Shown: positions 1-9,112, counted from the first letter of the stretch. The stretch is DNA of 64,000 nt from Vibrio sp. NTOU-M3 (GCF_040869035.1 NZ_CP162101.1:558001-622000); one strand, 5' to 3'. Made by a program: numbers and translations. Notes: generated from the letters alone by a model not told the origin.

Positions 1-1
1 T

Positions 2-1096
2 CGCATCCCAGCGCTCTTGCTTGCGCTAACCCCTTTTTGGGTTTCGACATCGATTTCAGCGGAAGAAGCTGCACAGACAGATCCTGTCGCCGCAATCGAT
101 AACAAATTGAGCAATAAACAGTCAGAAATCGATACTATGGCCACTGAGTTCGACTCAGAAGCCGACAAGTTGCAACTGCTTAAAAATGAGCAGGCTAAAC
201 TTAAGCGTGAACAACAGGATTTAGATGCCAAGCGGAACCGAGCAAAGTCTGCGCTGGACAAACAGTATAGCCGCCTTTTAGATGATCCAGAGACTGACCT
301 TGTTAGCTTCCAGAAAAAATACCAAGACGCTTGGACAGCAGTAAAAAACAACCAAAATGCCATGCTGGAAAACCAACAGGCAGTTGCTGAAAACGAAATG
401 CGCTTATCGCAGGTAAAACAAAAGCAAGCCCGTCTAAATACCGAATTTTCCTACCTACGAGAGCAAAAAGTAGAGGCGCGCGTTAAACGTCTTGATGCTG
501 AGCTTCGTGAGAGCGAAGTTTTAGAAACCAGCTACAAAACAACCTGCTCTGCCACAATGACCTTAGGTGAATGTGCAAGCCAAGGTAAATATCTTACCAA
601 ACAAAAAGCCGTCAAAACCTTTAAAGCCAAACTGATGGATAGCTTAACGGAATCCACAATGGCAAAACAGAATGCTAAAGATGTCCAACTGAATATTCAC
701 GTTCAGGAAAGCCAACTTATTCGCAGTGGTTTTGAAGGTAACAACAGCTACTTCACTCAAATGCAAGCACAACTTCAAGCCAAACCGGAAGCAGTGGCCG
801 CATGTAAGTTGCTCAACGTATCTTCACGTTACTGTTTGAAAGGCGAACGCCAAGCCACACAAACGAAGAAGCAAGAAAAAAGCTGGGTGAATGTGATCGT
901 ACGTTCAGACCAATATAACGATGCGGTAATTATTAATGGTATCGAATACGGAAGTACACCTGTCGAAGTTGTTCTTCCAAAGGGAAATCATCAAGTCACT
1001 GTTTCGAAAGATGGTTACCAAACTTACAACCGAGTCATCAGCGTACACAGCAACGATACGGTATGGGTAAAACTAAGACCAAACACCAATAGCTAA
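2..1096 (+). CDS. Periplasmic coiled-coil PEGA-domain protein (5' partial)
   Basis: The reading frame is open to the first bases of the window, so the true start lies upstream. The visible part begins inside a signal peptide: a Leu/Ala-rich core followed by a likely cleavage near STSISA-EE. A long charged coiled coil rich in Gln, Lys and Glu fills roughly residues 20-170, and a PEGA domain (VIINGIEYGSTPVEV, then VTVSKDGYQTY) fills the last 70 residues. Four Cys in two pairs (TTCSATMTLGEC and AACKLLNVSSRYC) recur in the next gene, which suggests disulfides in the periplasm. PEGA domains are thought to bind surface or wall structures; no enzyme is visible. It is a clear tandem paralogue of the downstream gene, though that protein has an extra C-terminal domain. 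Exact function unknown. Confidence 0.85.
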   Translation, partial: RIPALLLALTPFWVSTSISAEEAAQTDPVAAIDNKLSNKQSEIDTMATEFDSEADKLQLLKNEQAKLKREQQDLDAKRNRAKSALDKQYSRLLDDPETDLVSFQKKYQDAWTAVKNNQNAMLENQQAVAENEMRLSQVKQKQARLNTEFSYLREQKVEARVKRLDAELRESEVLETSYKTTCSATMTLGECASQGKYLTKQKAVKTFKAKLMDSLTESTMAKQNAKDVQLNIHVQESQLIRSGFEGNNSYFTQMQAQLQAKPEAVAACKLLNVSSRYCLKGERQATQTKKQEKSWVNVIVRSDQYNDAVIINGIEYGSTPVEVVLPKGNHQVTVSKDGYQTYNRVISVHSNDTVWVKLRPNTNS

Positions 1097-1241
1097 CGTA
1101 CTCATTTTCGGTTTCAAATCACAAAGATGTACTAAAAACGCCATGTTGACTCTAAGTTACAGCAAAGTAACTTCAGGCAAGATGGCGTTTGCGTTTAGAA
1201 TGAATTCATTAGCCAATTTATTAATAAGTAGAAGAAAGACA

Positions 1242-3065
1242 ATGCGACAAGGTTTATCCGCTATTTTGCTAGCTATTTCTCCTTGCTTGGTTGCGACGCC
1301 AACTTTGGCTGAAGAGTTACCAACCTCGGTTATCGCAATAGATGACCAGCTATTTACTAAACATTCAGAATTATCGAATGCCAAAGCTGAGCTTGATAAA
1401 CAACAAGAGCTGGTAGACGACCAACAACGTCAATTAAAGACACTGGCCAAGCAGGCGAAATCCTTTGATACTGAAATGACAAAAGCCAAAGCTGATCTCG
1501 AGCGTGATTATCAGCGAATGATTGATGAGCCAAGTATCGATATCGTTGCATCTCAACAGGCTTATCAAGATGCTTGGGCTAAAGTAAAACAAAATCAAAA
1601 ATACCGCCTCGAAGCAGAACAAGAACTTGAAGAGCTCAGTGCTAACTTATTCTCTAAGCAGACTACCGTTGAACACATCAAGAAAAGCATCAATGAGCTT
1701 GATATTGCCAAGCTGCGTGCACGCGCAGAGCGCATGAAAGAGGAGTTGCAGCAGAGTCAAACTCTTAATGTCAGCTTCACAAATCGCTGCCAATCTTCAA
1801 TGACCCTCGCTCAATGTGATAGCCAGACCAAAGAATTAGCGCTTCAAAAAGCGGTAAAGCAGTTCCAAAATGCATTAATAGACTCTACAACCGAGTCGAG
1901 CCTTGCCAAACAACATATCGACCAAGTGTCATTAAACACGCACGTATTACGACACTCCGTAGTCGAACAAGGGTTCTATGATGGTGAGCGTTACCGGAAT
2001 ATTTTGGATGTCCAATTAGAAGCGCGCCCTTCAGAAAGTGCAGCTTGTAAGCTTCTAGGTATTAAAAACACATACTGTTTTGCGCCTGGTTATGAAGCAG
2101 CTCAACAAAGCAGTGAACAAGAAGTTGCATGGGTCAGTTTATCGCTTCGTTCAAACCAGTATGGTGATAAAGTCATAGTAGATGGCGTAAGTTATGGCAG
2201 TACTCCAGTCGAGGTGTTGTTGCCCGTTGGCTTACATAACATTGTCATTAAGAAAGACGGCTACCACTCCTACCAAAAAGAGCTTCGCATTACATCCAAT
2301 TACTCACTGCGTGCAAATCTAGTGGAAAAGAAAAATATCCTTTCGGCTGGTGATAAGTTTGCCGACAGTATGCGTGGCGGGCGTCAAGCACCAGAAGTGA
2401 TTGCGTTACTACCTGGCGAATATTTAGTTGGAGAGCATGCTTCAAATCAGATTTTCCTTGATCATGCTTTCGGCATTGGCGCGACTCCTGTCACTGTGAA
2501 TCAATTTGAATCCTTTGTGAATCAAACCAACTATCAATCAGATGCTGAGCTAAAAAATACGTGTACAACCATTAAAGATGGTGAAATCACACCAATTTCA
2601 GGGAGTTACTGGCGCAATCCTGGCTTTAAGCAATATGAAAACTCTCCTGTTGTCTGTGTCAGCCGCAATGACGCTAAGGCTTATATCAATTGGCTAACCA
2701 AGCAAACTGGATTTAAATATCGCCTACCAACTGAAGATGAATGGGAAATCGCCGCACGCTCTGGCAGCCATAATCAATATTGGTGGGGAGATAAATTCGA
2801 AGCAGGACGAGCGAATACCGGTTGGAGTGGTACTCCATGGTCAAACAAGAGCACATCTCCAGTGAGCGCATTCAAACCAAACAAACTTGGGATTTATGAC
2901 GCTATTGGTAACGTATGGCAATGGACAAGCGATAGTCGAGGTATTGCAAAAGGTGGCGCATGGAACTCAGCTCCAGAGATGGCGGCAGCACACCAACAAC
3001 TGTTCCTTTCGCCGTCATCCACTTCTAACTACGTTGGTTTCCGTATCGTTCGAGAAATTAACTAG
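1242..3065 (+). CDS. Periplasmic coiled-coil/PEGA protein with formylglycine-generating-enzyme-like domain
   Basis: I place the start at the ATG at 1242 because it gives a clean signal peptide (MRQGLSAILLAISP..., cleavage after PTLA); in-frame ATGs at 1143 and 1200 would put a long charged stretch in front of it. The order is signal peptide, coiled coil (about 30-190), the same paired Cys segments as the upstream paralogue, PEGA (about 295-360), then a C-terminal SUMF1/EgtB/PvdO-type domain of about 220 residues. That domain shows the family marks YRLPTEDEWEIAARSG, GNVWQWTSD and GGAWNS and ends in VGFRIV. The active-site cysteines of true formylglycine-generating enzymes, expected after the GG-W segment, are absent, so I infer a binding or structural role rather than sulfatase activation. 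The gap from the upstream paralogue is about 145 bp. Confidence 0.85.
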   Translation: MRQGLSAILLAISPCLVATPTLAEELPTSVIAIDDQLFTKHSELSNAKAELDKQQELVDDQQRQLKTLAKQAKSFDTEMTKAKADLERDYQRMIDEPSIDIVASQQAYQDAWAKVKQNQKYRLEAEQELEELSANLFSKQTTVEHIKKSINELDIAKLRARAERMKEELQQSQTLNVSFTNRCQSSMTLAQCDSQTKELALQKAVKQFQNALIDSTTESSLAKQHIDQVSLNTHVLRHSVVEQGFYDGERYRNILDVQLEARPSESAACKLLGIKNTYCFAPGYEAAQQSSEQEVAWVSLSLRSNQYGDKVIVDGVSYGSTPVEVLLPVGLHNIVIKKDGYHSYQKELRITSNYSLRANLVEKKNILSAGDKFADSMRGGRQAPEVIALLPGEYLVGEHASNQIFLDHAFGIGATPVTVNQFESFVNQTNYQSDAELKNTCTTIKDGEITPISGSYWRNPGFKQYENSPVVCVSRNDAKAYINWLTKQTGFKYRLPTEDEWEIAARSGSHNQYWWGDKFEAGRANTGWSGTPWSNKSTSPVSAFKPNKLGIYDAIGNVWQWTSDSRGIAKGGAWNSAPEMAAAHQQLFLSPSSTSNYVGFRIVREIN

Positions 3066-3085
3066 TGGCCACATCCAACTAATAC

Positions 3086-3112
3086 AAAGGGGGGAATTCC
3101 CCCCTTTTTTGT
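3086..3112 (+). terminator. Rho-independent terminator after PEGA/FGE gene
   Basis: A near-perfect G6/C6 hairpin with an AATT loop is preceded by A residues and followed by six T. It lies 20 bp past the stop of the PEGA/FGE gene. The symmetry could let it work in both directions. Confidence 0.85.
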
Positions 3113-3159
3113 TGCCAAATGAAAGCTTACATTAACAACGAACTCCCCATGCGAAGCAA

Positions 3160-3289
3160 AGGAGTTTTGTATCTGATGATACATCTATCCTCAGCAAGAC
3201 CCTCGCTGAGTGCATAGAACCTCTTCTACACGTCAACAAGAGAGAATCTTGTATTTGCCAGCCAAAACAGTGGCTGGCATTTTTTTATC
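3160..3289 (+). ncRNA. Candidate small RNA or structured leader ending in a terminator
   Basis: Four consecutive simple stem-loops lie here: GTATC/GATAC at 3169-3182, CTCAGC/GCTGAG at 3190-3210, CAAGA/TCTTG at 3237-3251, and a strong GCCAGCC/GGCTGGC hairpin followed by seven T at about 3257-3287. The last is a textbook Rho-independent terminator, yet no open reading frame lies between it and the preceding terminator at 3086-3112. An independent transcript ending here would explain it. I could not identify a promoter or a known RNA family, and the 5' end is a guess. Confidence 0.4.
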
Positions 3290-3295
3290 CAGAAC

Positions 3296-3319
3296 AATTA
3301 ACTAATAAATTAGTTAATT
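3296..3319. promoter_or_regulatory. 24-bp perfect palindrome, putative operator of the PAS-LuxR gene
   Basis: Two 11-bp arms (AATTAACTAAT and ATTAGTTAATT) are separated by AA. It lies 56 bp upstream of the PAS-LuxR regulator start and just downstream of a terminator, where an autoregulatory or co-regulator binding site would be expected. It is AT-rich, so some symmetry could be chance, but 11 of 11 paired positions is unusual. Confidence 0.45.
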
Positions 3320-3375
3320 ACAAAAACTTTCGGATCGATTATCATCGTTAAGATAGTCTTTAGGATGCATATAAA

Positions 3376-4089
3376 TTGGACAAGCAATTAGTATCGCTAT
3401 TCAAGCAACTTCCCGGATATTGGGGATGCAAGGACCTTAATTCTGTATTTTTGTACGCCAACGATGCCTATGCTTCATTAGTGGGGCTAGCTTCATCTAG
3501 AGAATGCTCTGGTCGTACAGATTTTGACATGCCCAGTGCAACAACTCGTTTTGCCCATTGCTTCCAAGAACAAGATCGCTATGTCATTCAGACCCAAAAA
3601 TCATTGAAAGTTCTAGACATACATCCATATCCTGATGGTTGTTGGCATGCCCACATTTTTACTAAAACACCATGGTTTGATGAAAATGGCACCGTTCAAG
3701 GCACCATTTTCTATGGGCAAGACTTAACCGATACAGCAGTATTAGAAGTCGGACACTGGGTTTGCCGAGCAACAGGTATGATTGCCCCGCCAAACCTGCA
3801 CCACCTCCCTAGTCGTCATGAAGATGGCTTATGCAACCTAACCATTAGAGAGTCAGAAATACTGTTTTTATTGCTTTATGGTAAAAAACCTAAGTTCATC
3901 GCCAATGCAATGAACATTTCGATTAAAACATTTGAAAGCTACGTCGTCAGGTTAAGGCATAAGTTTGGAGCACATAGTAAAGCCCATCTTATCGATTTGG
4001 CTTTAGACAAGGGGTTTGGTTCACGTATCCCCCAAACGCTATTAAAAACACAACTTTCTGTGGTTCTAAATAGTGACTACGCCGCATAA
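3376..4089 (+). CDS. PAS-domain LuxR-type transcriptional regulator
   Basis: This is a 237-residue protein. The N-terminal part (about 10-115) looks like a PAS sensor domain: LPGYWGCKDLNSVFLYANDAY and a GRTDFDMP segment, then a beta-rich region ending in FYGQDLTD. The C-terminal part (about 155-215) is a LuxR/FixJ helix-turn-helix (LTIRESEILFLLLYGKKPKFIANAMNISIKTFESYVVRLRHKFG). There is no receiver or autoinducer domain, so it probably senses a small ligand through PAS. The only reasonable start is TTG at 3376, with an AGGA about 10 bp upstream; the nearby ATG at 3365 is out of frame. Targets are unknown. The palindrome at 3296-3319 suggests autoregulation. It converges on pdxH. Confidence 0.85.
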   Translation: MDKQLVSLFKQLPGYWGCKDLNSVFLYANDAYASLVGLASSRECSGRTDFDMPSATTRFAHCFQEQDRYVIQTQKSLKVLDIHPYPDGCWHAHIFTKTPWFDENGTVQGTIFYGQDLTDTAVLEVGHWVCRATGMIAPPNLHHLPSRHEDGLCNLTIRESEILFLLLYGKKPKFIANAMNISIKTFESYVVRLRHKFGAHSKAHLIDLALDKGFGSRIPQTLLKTQLSVVLNSDYAA

Positions 4090-4101
4090 GCGGCGCAGTC
4101 A
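4076..4101 (+). terminator. Hairpin spanning the stop codon of the PAS-LuxR gene
   Basis: An 11-bp stem with one mismatch (GACTACGCCGC pairing with GCGGCGCAGTC) has an ATAA loop that contains the TAA stop codon. There is no T tract, so it may be a weak or bidirectional terminator or an mRNA 3' protector between convergent genes. Confidence 0.4.
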
Positions 4102-4117
4102 TTTAGGTAGGCAGTGA

Positions 4118-4753
4118 TTAAGGGGCTAAACGGTCGATGTCCCAACGTTCATCGGTTTTGGAAAATAAGAAGCGATCATGCAAGCGGTGCTCACCACCTT
4201 GCCAAAACTCTATGCTTTCAGGTCGGATACGATATCCCCCCCAAAAACTTGGTACTGGAATTTCACCTTTTTCAAACTTCTTTTTAAGTTCTAAGAATTT
4301 ACCTTCCAATACACCTCGAGCAGAAATCCGGCTGCTTTGCTTACTCGCGATTGCCGCAAGCTGGCTTTCTTTTGGGCGAGAGGCAAAATACTTCATATTC
4401 TCTAAGGCCGTGAGTTTTTCAGCCGTCCCAGTAATGTGGACTTGACGTTCAATCGGGTGCCATGGGAAATGAAGGCTGACTTTACTGTTTCCTTCAATTT
4501 GATCTGCCTTTCGACTACCTAAATTGGTATAGAAAACAAAGCCCCCATCATCAACATGCTTTAGTAGAACAATACGTTGAAATGGCTGACCAGTGCGGTC
4601 GACCGTTGCGACTGTCATCGCCGTTGGATCGGTAAGATGGGCATCTATCGCTTGCTGCAGCCAGACATTAAACTGCTCAATTGGGTTCGCACACAAGTCT
4701 TTGCGTCTTAAGCCACCTTTCCTGTACTCACGACGAATGTCTTCAAGTTCCAT
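4118..4753 (-). CDS. pdxH: Pyridoxamine 5'-phosphate oxidase
   Basis: The enzyme is FMN-dependent and oxidises pyridoxamine or pyridoxine 5'-phosphate to pyridoxal 5'-phosphate, the last step of PLP synthesis and salvage in the cytoplasm. The 211-residue length is normal for PdxH. Family marks are the N-terminal [11 protein letters not shown], the FMN-binding [29 protein letters not shown], and the C-terminal [26 protein letters not shown] ending in LAP. The start at 4753 has an AGGAG ribosome site. It is monocistronic, converging with the PAS-LuxR gene and divergent from the Lap operon. Confidence 0.97.
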   Translation of the reverse strand: MELEDIRREYRKGGLRRKDLCANPIEQFNVWLQQAIDAHLTDPTAMTVATVDRTGQPFQRIVLLKHVDDGGFVFYTNLGSRKADQIEGNSKVSLHFPWHPIERQVHITGTAEKLTALENMKYFASRPKESQLAAIASKQSSRISARGVLEGKFLELKKKFEKGEIPVPSFWGGYRIRPESIEFWQGGEHRLHDRFLFSKTDERWDIDRLAP

Positions 4754-5074
4754 CTTTACTCCTCAACATTTTTTGCTGATTGTGCGCCTATAAATTGAAG
4801 AAAACAACCATCAAACCAGATTTGTACCTGTACCATCCCTATTCATCACATAGGAAGCACCTTTCGATAGTGAGCCAGTCAATATTTAGCATGATAATGC
4901 AGGGAAATAATCCCGATTTTAGAACAAAAGGTGTATCTTGAGCTTACATCGGTATATATCTAAGCTTTAAGTACCATAAGATAGCGCATGATGTTTTGTT
5001 CTCAACACCTTAACATTTGGGTCAATGGGTAATAAAATCAGTTAAATAACACTTTTTAGTGACAAGGAATCACA
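4754..5074. other. Intergenic region between pdxH and the lap operon
   Basis: This 321-bp AT-rich divergent spacer must hold the promoters of pdxH and lapC. I see no strong palindrome, no coding potential and no clear terminator, only a small GGGA/TCCC hairpin near 4912. Confidence 0.5.
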
Positions 5075-6466
5075 ATGAGCAAAAGCGATTATAATAAGCT
5101 CTCCCCCACTGAACTTGACTACATTGATGATAAAACAGCCGCGCTACTTCTCAATACGCCTAGCAACGCAAGAGTCATGCTTTGGGTGATTGTTTTATTT
5201 TTTGCTATTGCTATTGCTTGGGCATCTTGGGCACAAATCGATAAAGTGACAGTCGGCCAAGGTAAGGTCGTCCCTTCTTCCCAAGTTCAGGTCATTCAAA
5301 ACCTTGAAGGTGGTCTTGTAAAAGAAATTCTCATTCGTGAAGGCCAGCAGGTAAAAAAAGGGCAACAGCTACTATTACTTGATGACACACGATTCCGCTC
5401 AGATTTTCGTGAGCGAGAGCAACAGGTCGCCAACTTAACAGCAAGTGTTACTCAACTGTCTGCATCCATGACCAGCGTAACGGTTAACGAACAATTTAAC
5501 GAACAAAACTGGCAAAAGAACGTCGTCCTTGATTACAGCAAACTCGTTTTCCCAGAGGAGTTTGCTAAGCAACGTCCCGGATTAGTTGCTCGTCAAAAAG
5601 CAGAATACCGACAAGATCTCAATAATCTACGAAATCAAATATCCCTTATCGATCAACAGGTCAAACAAAAGCAACAGGATTTAATTGAAATTCAGGCTCG
5701 AGTACGAAATCTCCGAGAAAGCTACAACTTCGCCAAGAAAGAGTTAGACATCACTAAACCACTGGCTGATGAAGGGGTTGTACCTCGTATTGAGTTGTTG
5801 AAACTACAACGACAAGTCAACGATACTCGACGTGAGTTGACATCCAGTAAACTCAAGGTACCCGTCTTACAGTCTGCGATCAAAGAGGCGATGTTAAGCC
5901 GAATTGATGCGGCCCAAAAATTTCGTTCAGAGCAACAAGAGAAACTGAATCAGGCACAAGATAAGCTTTCTGCGATGACTGAGTCGACTGTCGGCCTTGA
6001 AGACCGTGTAAATCGCACCATAGTAGTTTCTCCAGTCAATGGCACGGTCAAAACGCTTAACTTCAATACCGTCGGTGGGGTAATTCAACCGGGTATGGAC
6101 ATCATCGAAATTGTCCCTAGTGAAGATACGTTGCTGGTTGAAGCTAAAATAGCGCCGCAAGATATTGCCTTTTTAAGGCCAGACTTACCTGCCATTGTTA
6201 AGTTTAGTGCTTATGATTTTACTAAATACGGTGGATTACAAGGCACGCTCGAGCACATCAGTGCTGATACTACGCAAGATGAAGAAGGCAACAGTTTTTA
6301 CCTAGTCAGGGTTCGCACTAAAGAAACATCACTCAACCATGATGACTCTCTGCCCATTATCCCCGGGATGACGGCCTCGGTGGATATCATCACAGGTAAG
6401 CGAACAGTAATGGAATACTTAATGAAACCGATTTTAAGTGCTCGAACTAACGCATTAAAGGAATAG
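5075..6466 (+). CDS. lapC: HlyD-family type I secretion periplasmic adaptor (LapC-like)
   Basis: This is the membrane-fusion subunit of a type I secretion system that bridges the inner-membrane ABC exporter and a TolC-like outer-membrane channel. Length is 463 residues: a short cytoplasmic tail, one membrane segment at about 34-55, a lipoyl/barrel-sandwich half motif (VIQNLEGGLVKEILIREGQQVKKGQQLLLLDD), a long coiled-coil hairpin (about 105-310), the second half motif (VVSPVNGTVKTLNFNTVGGVIQPGMDIIEIVP), and a beta-barrel domain. It is the first gene of a four-gene run with lapG, lapD and lapB, the classic c-di-GMP-controlled adhesin system. No TolC/LapE-like gene is present in the window. The ATG follows AAGGA. 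Confidence 0.92.
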   Translation: MSKSDYNKLSPTELDYIDDKTAALLLNTPSNARVMLWVIVLFFAIAIAWASWAQIDKVTVGQGKVVPSSQVQVIQNLEGGLVKEILIREGQQVKKGQQLLLLDDTRFRSDFREREQQVANLTASVTQLSASMTSVTVNEQFNEQNWQKNVVLDYSKLVFPEEFAKQRPGLVARQKAEYRQDLNNLRNQISLIDQQVKQKQQDLIEIQARVRNLRESYNFAKKELDITKPLADEGVVPRIELLKLQRQVNDTRRELTSSKLKVPVLQSAIKEAMLSRIDAAQKFRSEQQEKLNQAQDKLSAMTESTVGLEDRVNRTIVVSPVNGTVKTLNFNTVGGVIQPGMDIIEIVPSEDTLLVEAKIAPQDIAFLRPDLPAIVKFSAYDFTKYGGLQGTLEHISADTTQDEEGNSFYLVRVRTKETSLNHDDSLPIIPGMTASVDIITGKRTVMEYLMKPILSARTNALKE

Positions 6467-6520
6467 TTTATGCTCAAACCAAACGTTACTTACACACTAA
6501 GCTGCCAGTAAAGGCATTGA

Positions 6521-7183
6521 ATGAAATATTGGCTCGCCGCTCTCATTCTTATCACGGCATCAACCACGTCTATGGCGCTAAATACCCGAGAACAACAGTG
6601 GGTAAATGCGGTGCGTGCGACCTATGGCGACCGAGCTGGTCGCCGAGTAGAAACATGGCGACAAGAAATGAGTCAATATAAGAATTTGGGTGAAAGAGAT
6701 AAGTTAACCAAGGTTAACAATTTCTTTAATCAGCTTAATTTCGTCAACGATATTCGTTTATGGGGTAAGAATGACTACTGGGCAACACCTCTAGAATTTC
6801 TTGGAAGTAACGCTGGTGACTGTGAAGATTTCACAATTGCGAAGTACTTCTCCCTGCTTGAACTAGGTGTCTCAGATAAGAAACTACGCCTTGTGTATGT
6901 TAAAGCTATTGAGCTAAATCAATTCCATATGGTTCTCGCGTACTACTCCAAGCCGAGTGCAGAACCCATTATTTTAGACAATATTAATCCAGTGATTAAG
7001 CCCGCTTCTACGAGACGGGATCTACTACCGATCTACAGTTTTAACGGTAAAAACCTCTGGCTGATGAAGTCGAAGAAAGGCCAACTGGCCGGTAAATCTT
7101 CACGTCTCAGCTTGTGGAATGATCTGCGGGCACGTGAGCGTTCACTGAAATTGAATAAACCGATAGTCAATTACGATGAGTAG
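6521..7183 (+). CDS. lapG: LapG-type periplasmic cysteine protease
   Basis: This bacterial transglutaminase-like cysteine protease (BTLCP, DUF920 family) in known systems cuts the N-terminal retention domain of a giant adhesin and frees it from the cell surface. The protein has 220 residues with a signal peptide (cleavage near TSMA-LN). The expected Cys-His-Asp triad is visible: GDCEDFTIAKY (Cys near 100), FHMVLAY (His near 132) and ILDNINP (Asp near 150). It lies 54 bp after lapC and 5 bp before lapD, so it is co-expressed with the inhibitor that sequesters it. Calcium-binding acidic residues around the Cys (DCED) fit the family. Confidence 0.93.
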   Translation: MKYWLAALILITASTTSMALNTREQQWVNAVRATYGDRAGRRVETWRQEMSQYKNLGERDKLTKVNNFFNQLNFVNDIRLWGKNDYWATPLEFLGSNAGDCEDFTIAKYFSLLELGVSDKKLRLVYVKAIELNQFHMVLAYYSKPSAEPIILDNINPVIKPASTRRDLLPIYSFNGKNLWLMKSKKGQLAGKSSRLSLWNDLRARERSLKLNKPIVNYDE

Positions 7184-7188
7184 GCAAT

Positions 7189-9099
7189 ATGACTTTATAT
7201 AAACAGCTTGTCGCGGGAATGATAGCGGTGTTTTTGATGCTGATGGCATCTGTATTTATCATCGAATTCAACACCACGCGAAATAACCTAGAGCAGCAAC
7301 AACGCTCAGAAGTAAACAATACCATCAATACCGTTGGATTAGCCCTTGCGCCCTATTTAGAAGATAAGGATCAAGTCGCAGTTGAATCGGTGATTAACGC
7401 CTTATTTGATGGCAGCAGTTACTCCGTCGTACGACTTATTTTTCTCGATACAGGTGATGAGATCATTCGCTCATACCCAATTAAACCTAATGATGTCCCT
7501 CAATGGTTTACTAAATTAAACCTGTTTCAAAAAATCCATGATAAGCGCGTAGTAACAAGCGGTTGGATGCAGCTCGCGGAAGTCGAGATCGTCAGCCACC
7601 CTGGGGATGCCTACACCCAGCTTTGGAACGCTTTTGAACGCCTTGTTATCGCATTTTGCCTAATTTTTCTTATTGGATTAGGTGCTATCTCTTTTATTCT
7701 CAAGCGCGCATTACGTCCACTACAACTCATCGTTGAAAAAATGGAGCAAGTGGCTCGAAATCAATTTGGCGATCCTCTGCCTCGTCCTGCAACCAAAGAT
7801 CTTATCTATGTTGTCGATGGTATTAACAGCATGTCAGCGCAAGTGGAACTGGCATTTAAAGCGCAAGCCAAAGAAGCACAACAGCTGCGAGAGCGCGCAT
7901 ACATCGACCCAGTATCTCAACTTGGCAACCGAGCTTACTACATGAGTCAGCTCAACTCTTGGCTCGGCGAAGGTGGCCACGGCGGTGTTGCCATTTTAGA
8001 AGCACGCTTTATCAAAGAATTGTACGATGACAAAGGCTATGAAGCGGGTGATGGAATGATCCGCCAATTGGCCGATCATTTGAAAGTCTCTCTGACATCT
8101 CCAAACGTCGCTATCGCGCGAATCTCAACTGAAGAGTTTGGCTTCATCTTGCCAAATATGGAGGACTCTGAACTCAAGTTAGTGGCTGAAAGCATTGTCA
8201 CTTACGTCCAAGATATCAGTGCCGACCCAACAGGCATGGCTTCAGCTGATGTATCACTAGGGGTAGTCCACAACGAGTCAGGGCGAACATCAACAGAAGT
8301 ACTCACCATGCTTGATAACGCGTTGGCGACATCTAAAGCTAACCCAGACCTTCTTTATGGCTACGTCTCGAGTGAGACGCCTCAGAACCTAATGGGTAAA
8401 CAACAATGGAAGAACCTTGTCGAGGAAGCCATTAACAATGATTGGTTCAGCTTCCGCTTTCAAGCTGCTAACAATAGCTGGGGGCAAACATATCACCGAG
8501 AGGTGTTCTCAACCATAGAAAAAGACGGAGAGCGCTACAGTGCCAACCAGTATCTTTTTGCCCTTGAACAATTAAACTCAAGTCATATTTTCGACGAATA
8601 TGTCATTACAGCGATTGTGAATAAACTAGAGCAAGGTGTGTATGAAGAGCCAGTTGCCGTCAATATTGCTCAAAGCAGTATCGCCCAGCCTAGCTTTATT
8701 CGTTGGGTGACACAGTTACTCAACAAGCACAAATCTGTTGCCGACAAACTTCACTTTGAGATCCCGGAAAGTTGTTTTATCAATTCACCTCACCACACAG
8801 CATTGTTCTGTAATGCTGTTCGTAATGCTGGGGCTGATTTCGGTGTCGACAATTATGGCCGACATTTCCATTCTCTAGATTACATCAACGAGTTCCGCCC
8901 AGCGTATGTCAAGTTGGATTACCTCTACACTCACCATTTAGATGATGAGAAACAAAAATTCACACTGACGTCGATTTCTCGAACTGCGCATAACTTAGGC
9001 ATAAAAACCATCGCATCAAGAGTGGAAACTCAAACTCAGCTCGACTTCCTGTCCGAGCACTTCATCGAAGTCTTCCAAGGCTTCATAGTGGATAAATAA
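7189..9099 (+). CDS. lapD: LapD-type c-di-GMP receptor with degenerate GGDEF and EAL domains
   Basis: This inner-membrane receptor binds c-di-GMP in the cytoplasm and then holds LapG in the periplasm, protecting the adhesin. Its 636 residues read: TM1 (about 8-27), periplasmic LapD/MoxY-like output domain (about 28-150), TM2 (about 150-172), HAMP, GGDEF-like domain (about 235-385), EAL-like domain (about 395-636). Both catalytic motifs are degenerate: the GGDEF site reads ISTEEFGF, and the EAL site is replaced by REVFSTI. This is expected for a receptor without enzymatic activity. It starts 5 bp after lapG and is followed 13 bp later by the exporter gene. Confidence 0.93.
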   Translation: MTLYKQLVAGMIAVFLMLMASVFIIEFNTTRNNLEQQQRSEVNNTINTVGLALAPYLEDKDQVAVESVINALFDGSSYSVVRLIFLDTGDEIIRSYPIKPNDVPQWFTKLNLFQKIHDKRVVTSGWMQLAEVEIVSHPGDAYTQLWNAFERLVIAFCLIFLIGLGAISFILKRALRPLQLIVEKMEQVARNQFGDPLPRPATKDLIYVVDGINSMSAQVELAFKAQAKEAQQLRERAYIDPVSQLGNRAYYMSQLNSWLGEGGHGGVAILEARFIKELYDDKGYEAGDGMIRQLADHLKVSLTSPNVAIARISTEEFGFILPNMEDSELKLVAESIVTYVQDISADPTGMASADVSLGVVHNESGRTSTEVLTMLDNALATSKANPDLLYGYVSSETPQNLMGKQQWKNLVEEAINNDWFSFRFQAANNSWGQTYHREVFSTIEKDGERYSANQYLFALEQLNSSHIFDEYVITAIVNKLEQGVYEEPVAVNIAQSSIAQPSFIRWVTQLLNKHKSVADKLHFEIPESCFINSPHHTALFCNAVRNAGADFGVDNYGRHFHSLDYINEFRPAYVKLDYLYTHHLDDEKQKFTLTSISRTAHNLGIKTIASRVETQTQLDFLSEHFIEVFQGFIVDK

Positions 9100-9112
9100 A
9101 AGGTTGTAATGA

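Noticed and set aside
7189..9099. Active diguanylate cyclase/phosphodiesterase
   Set aside because: GGDEF and EAL signature residues are replaced and the gene lies between lapG and lapB, so it is a LapD-type receptor.
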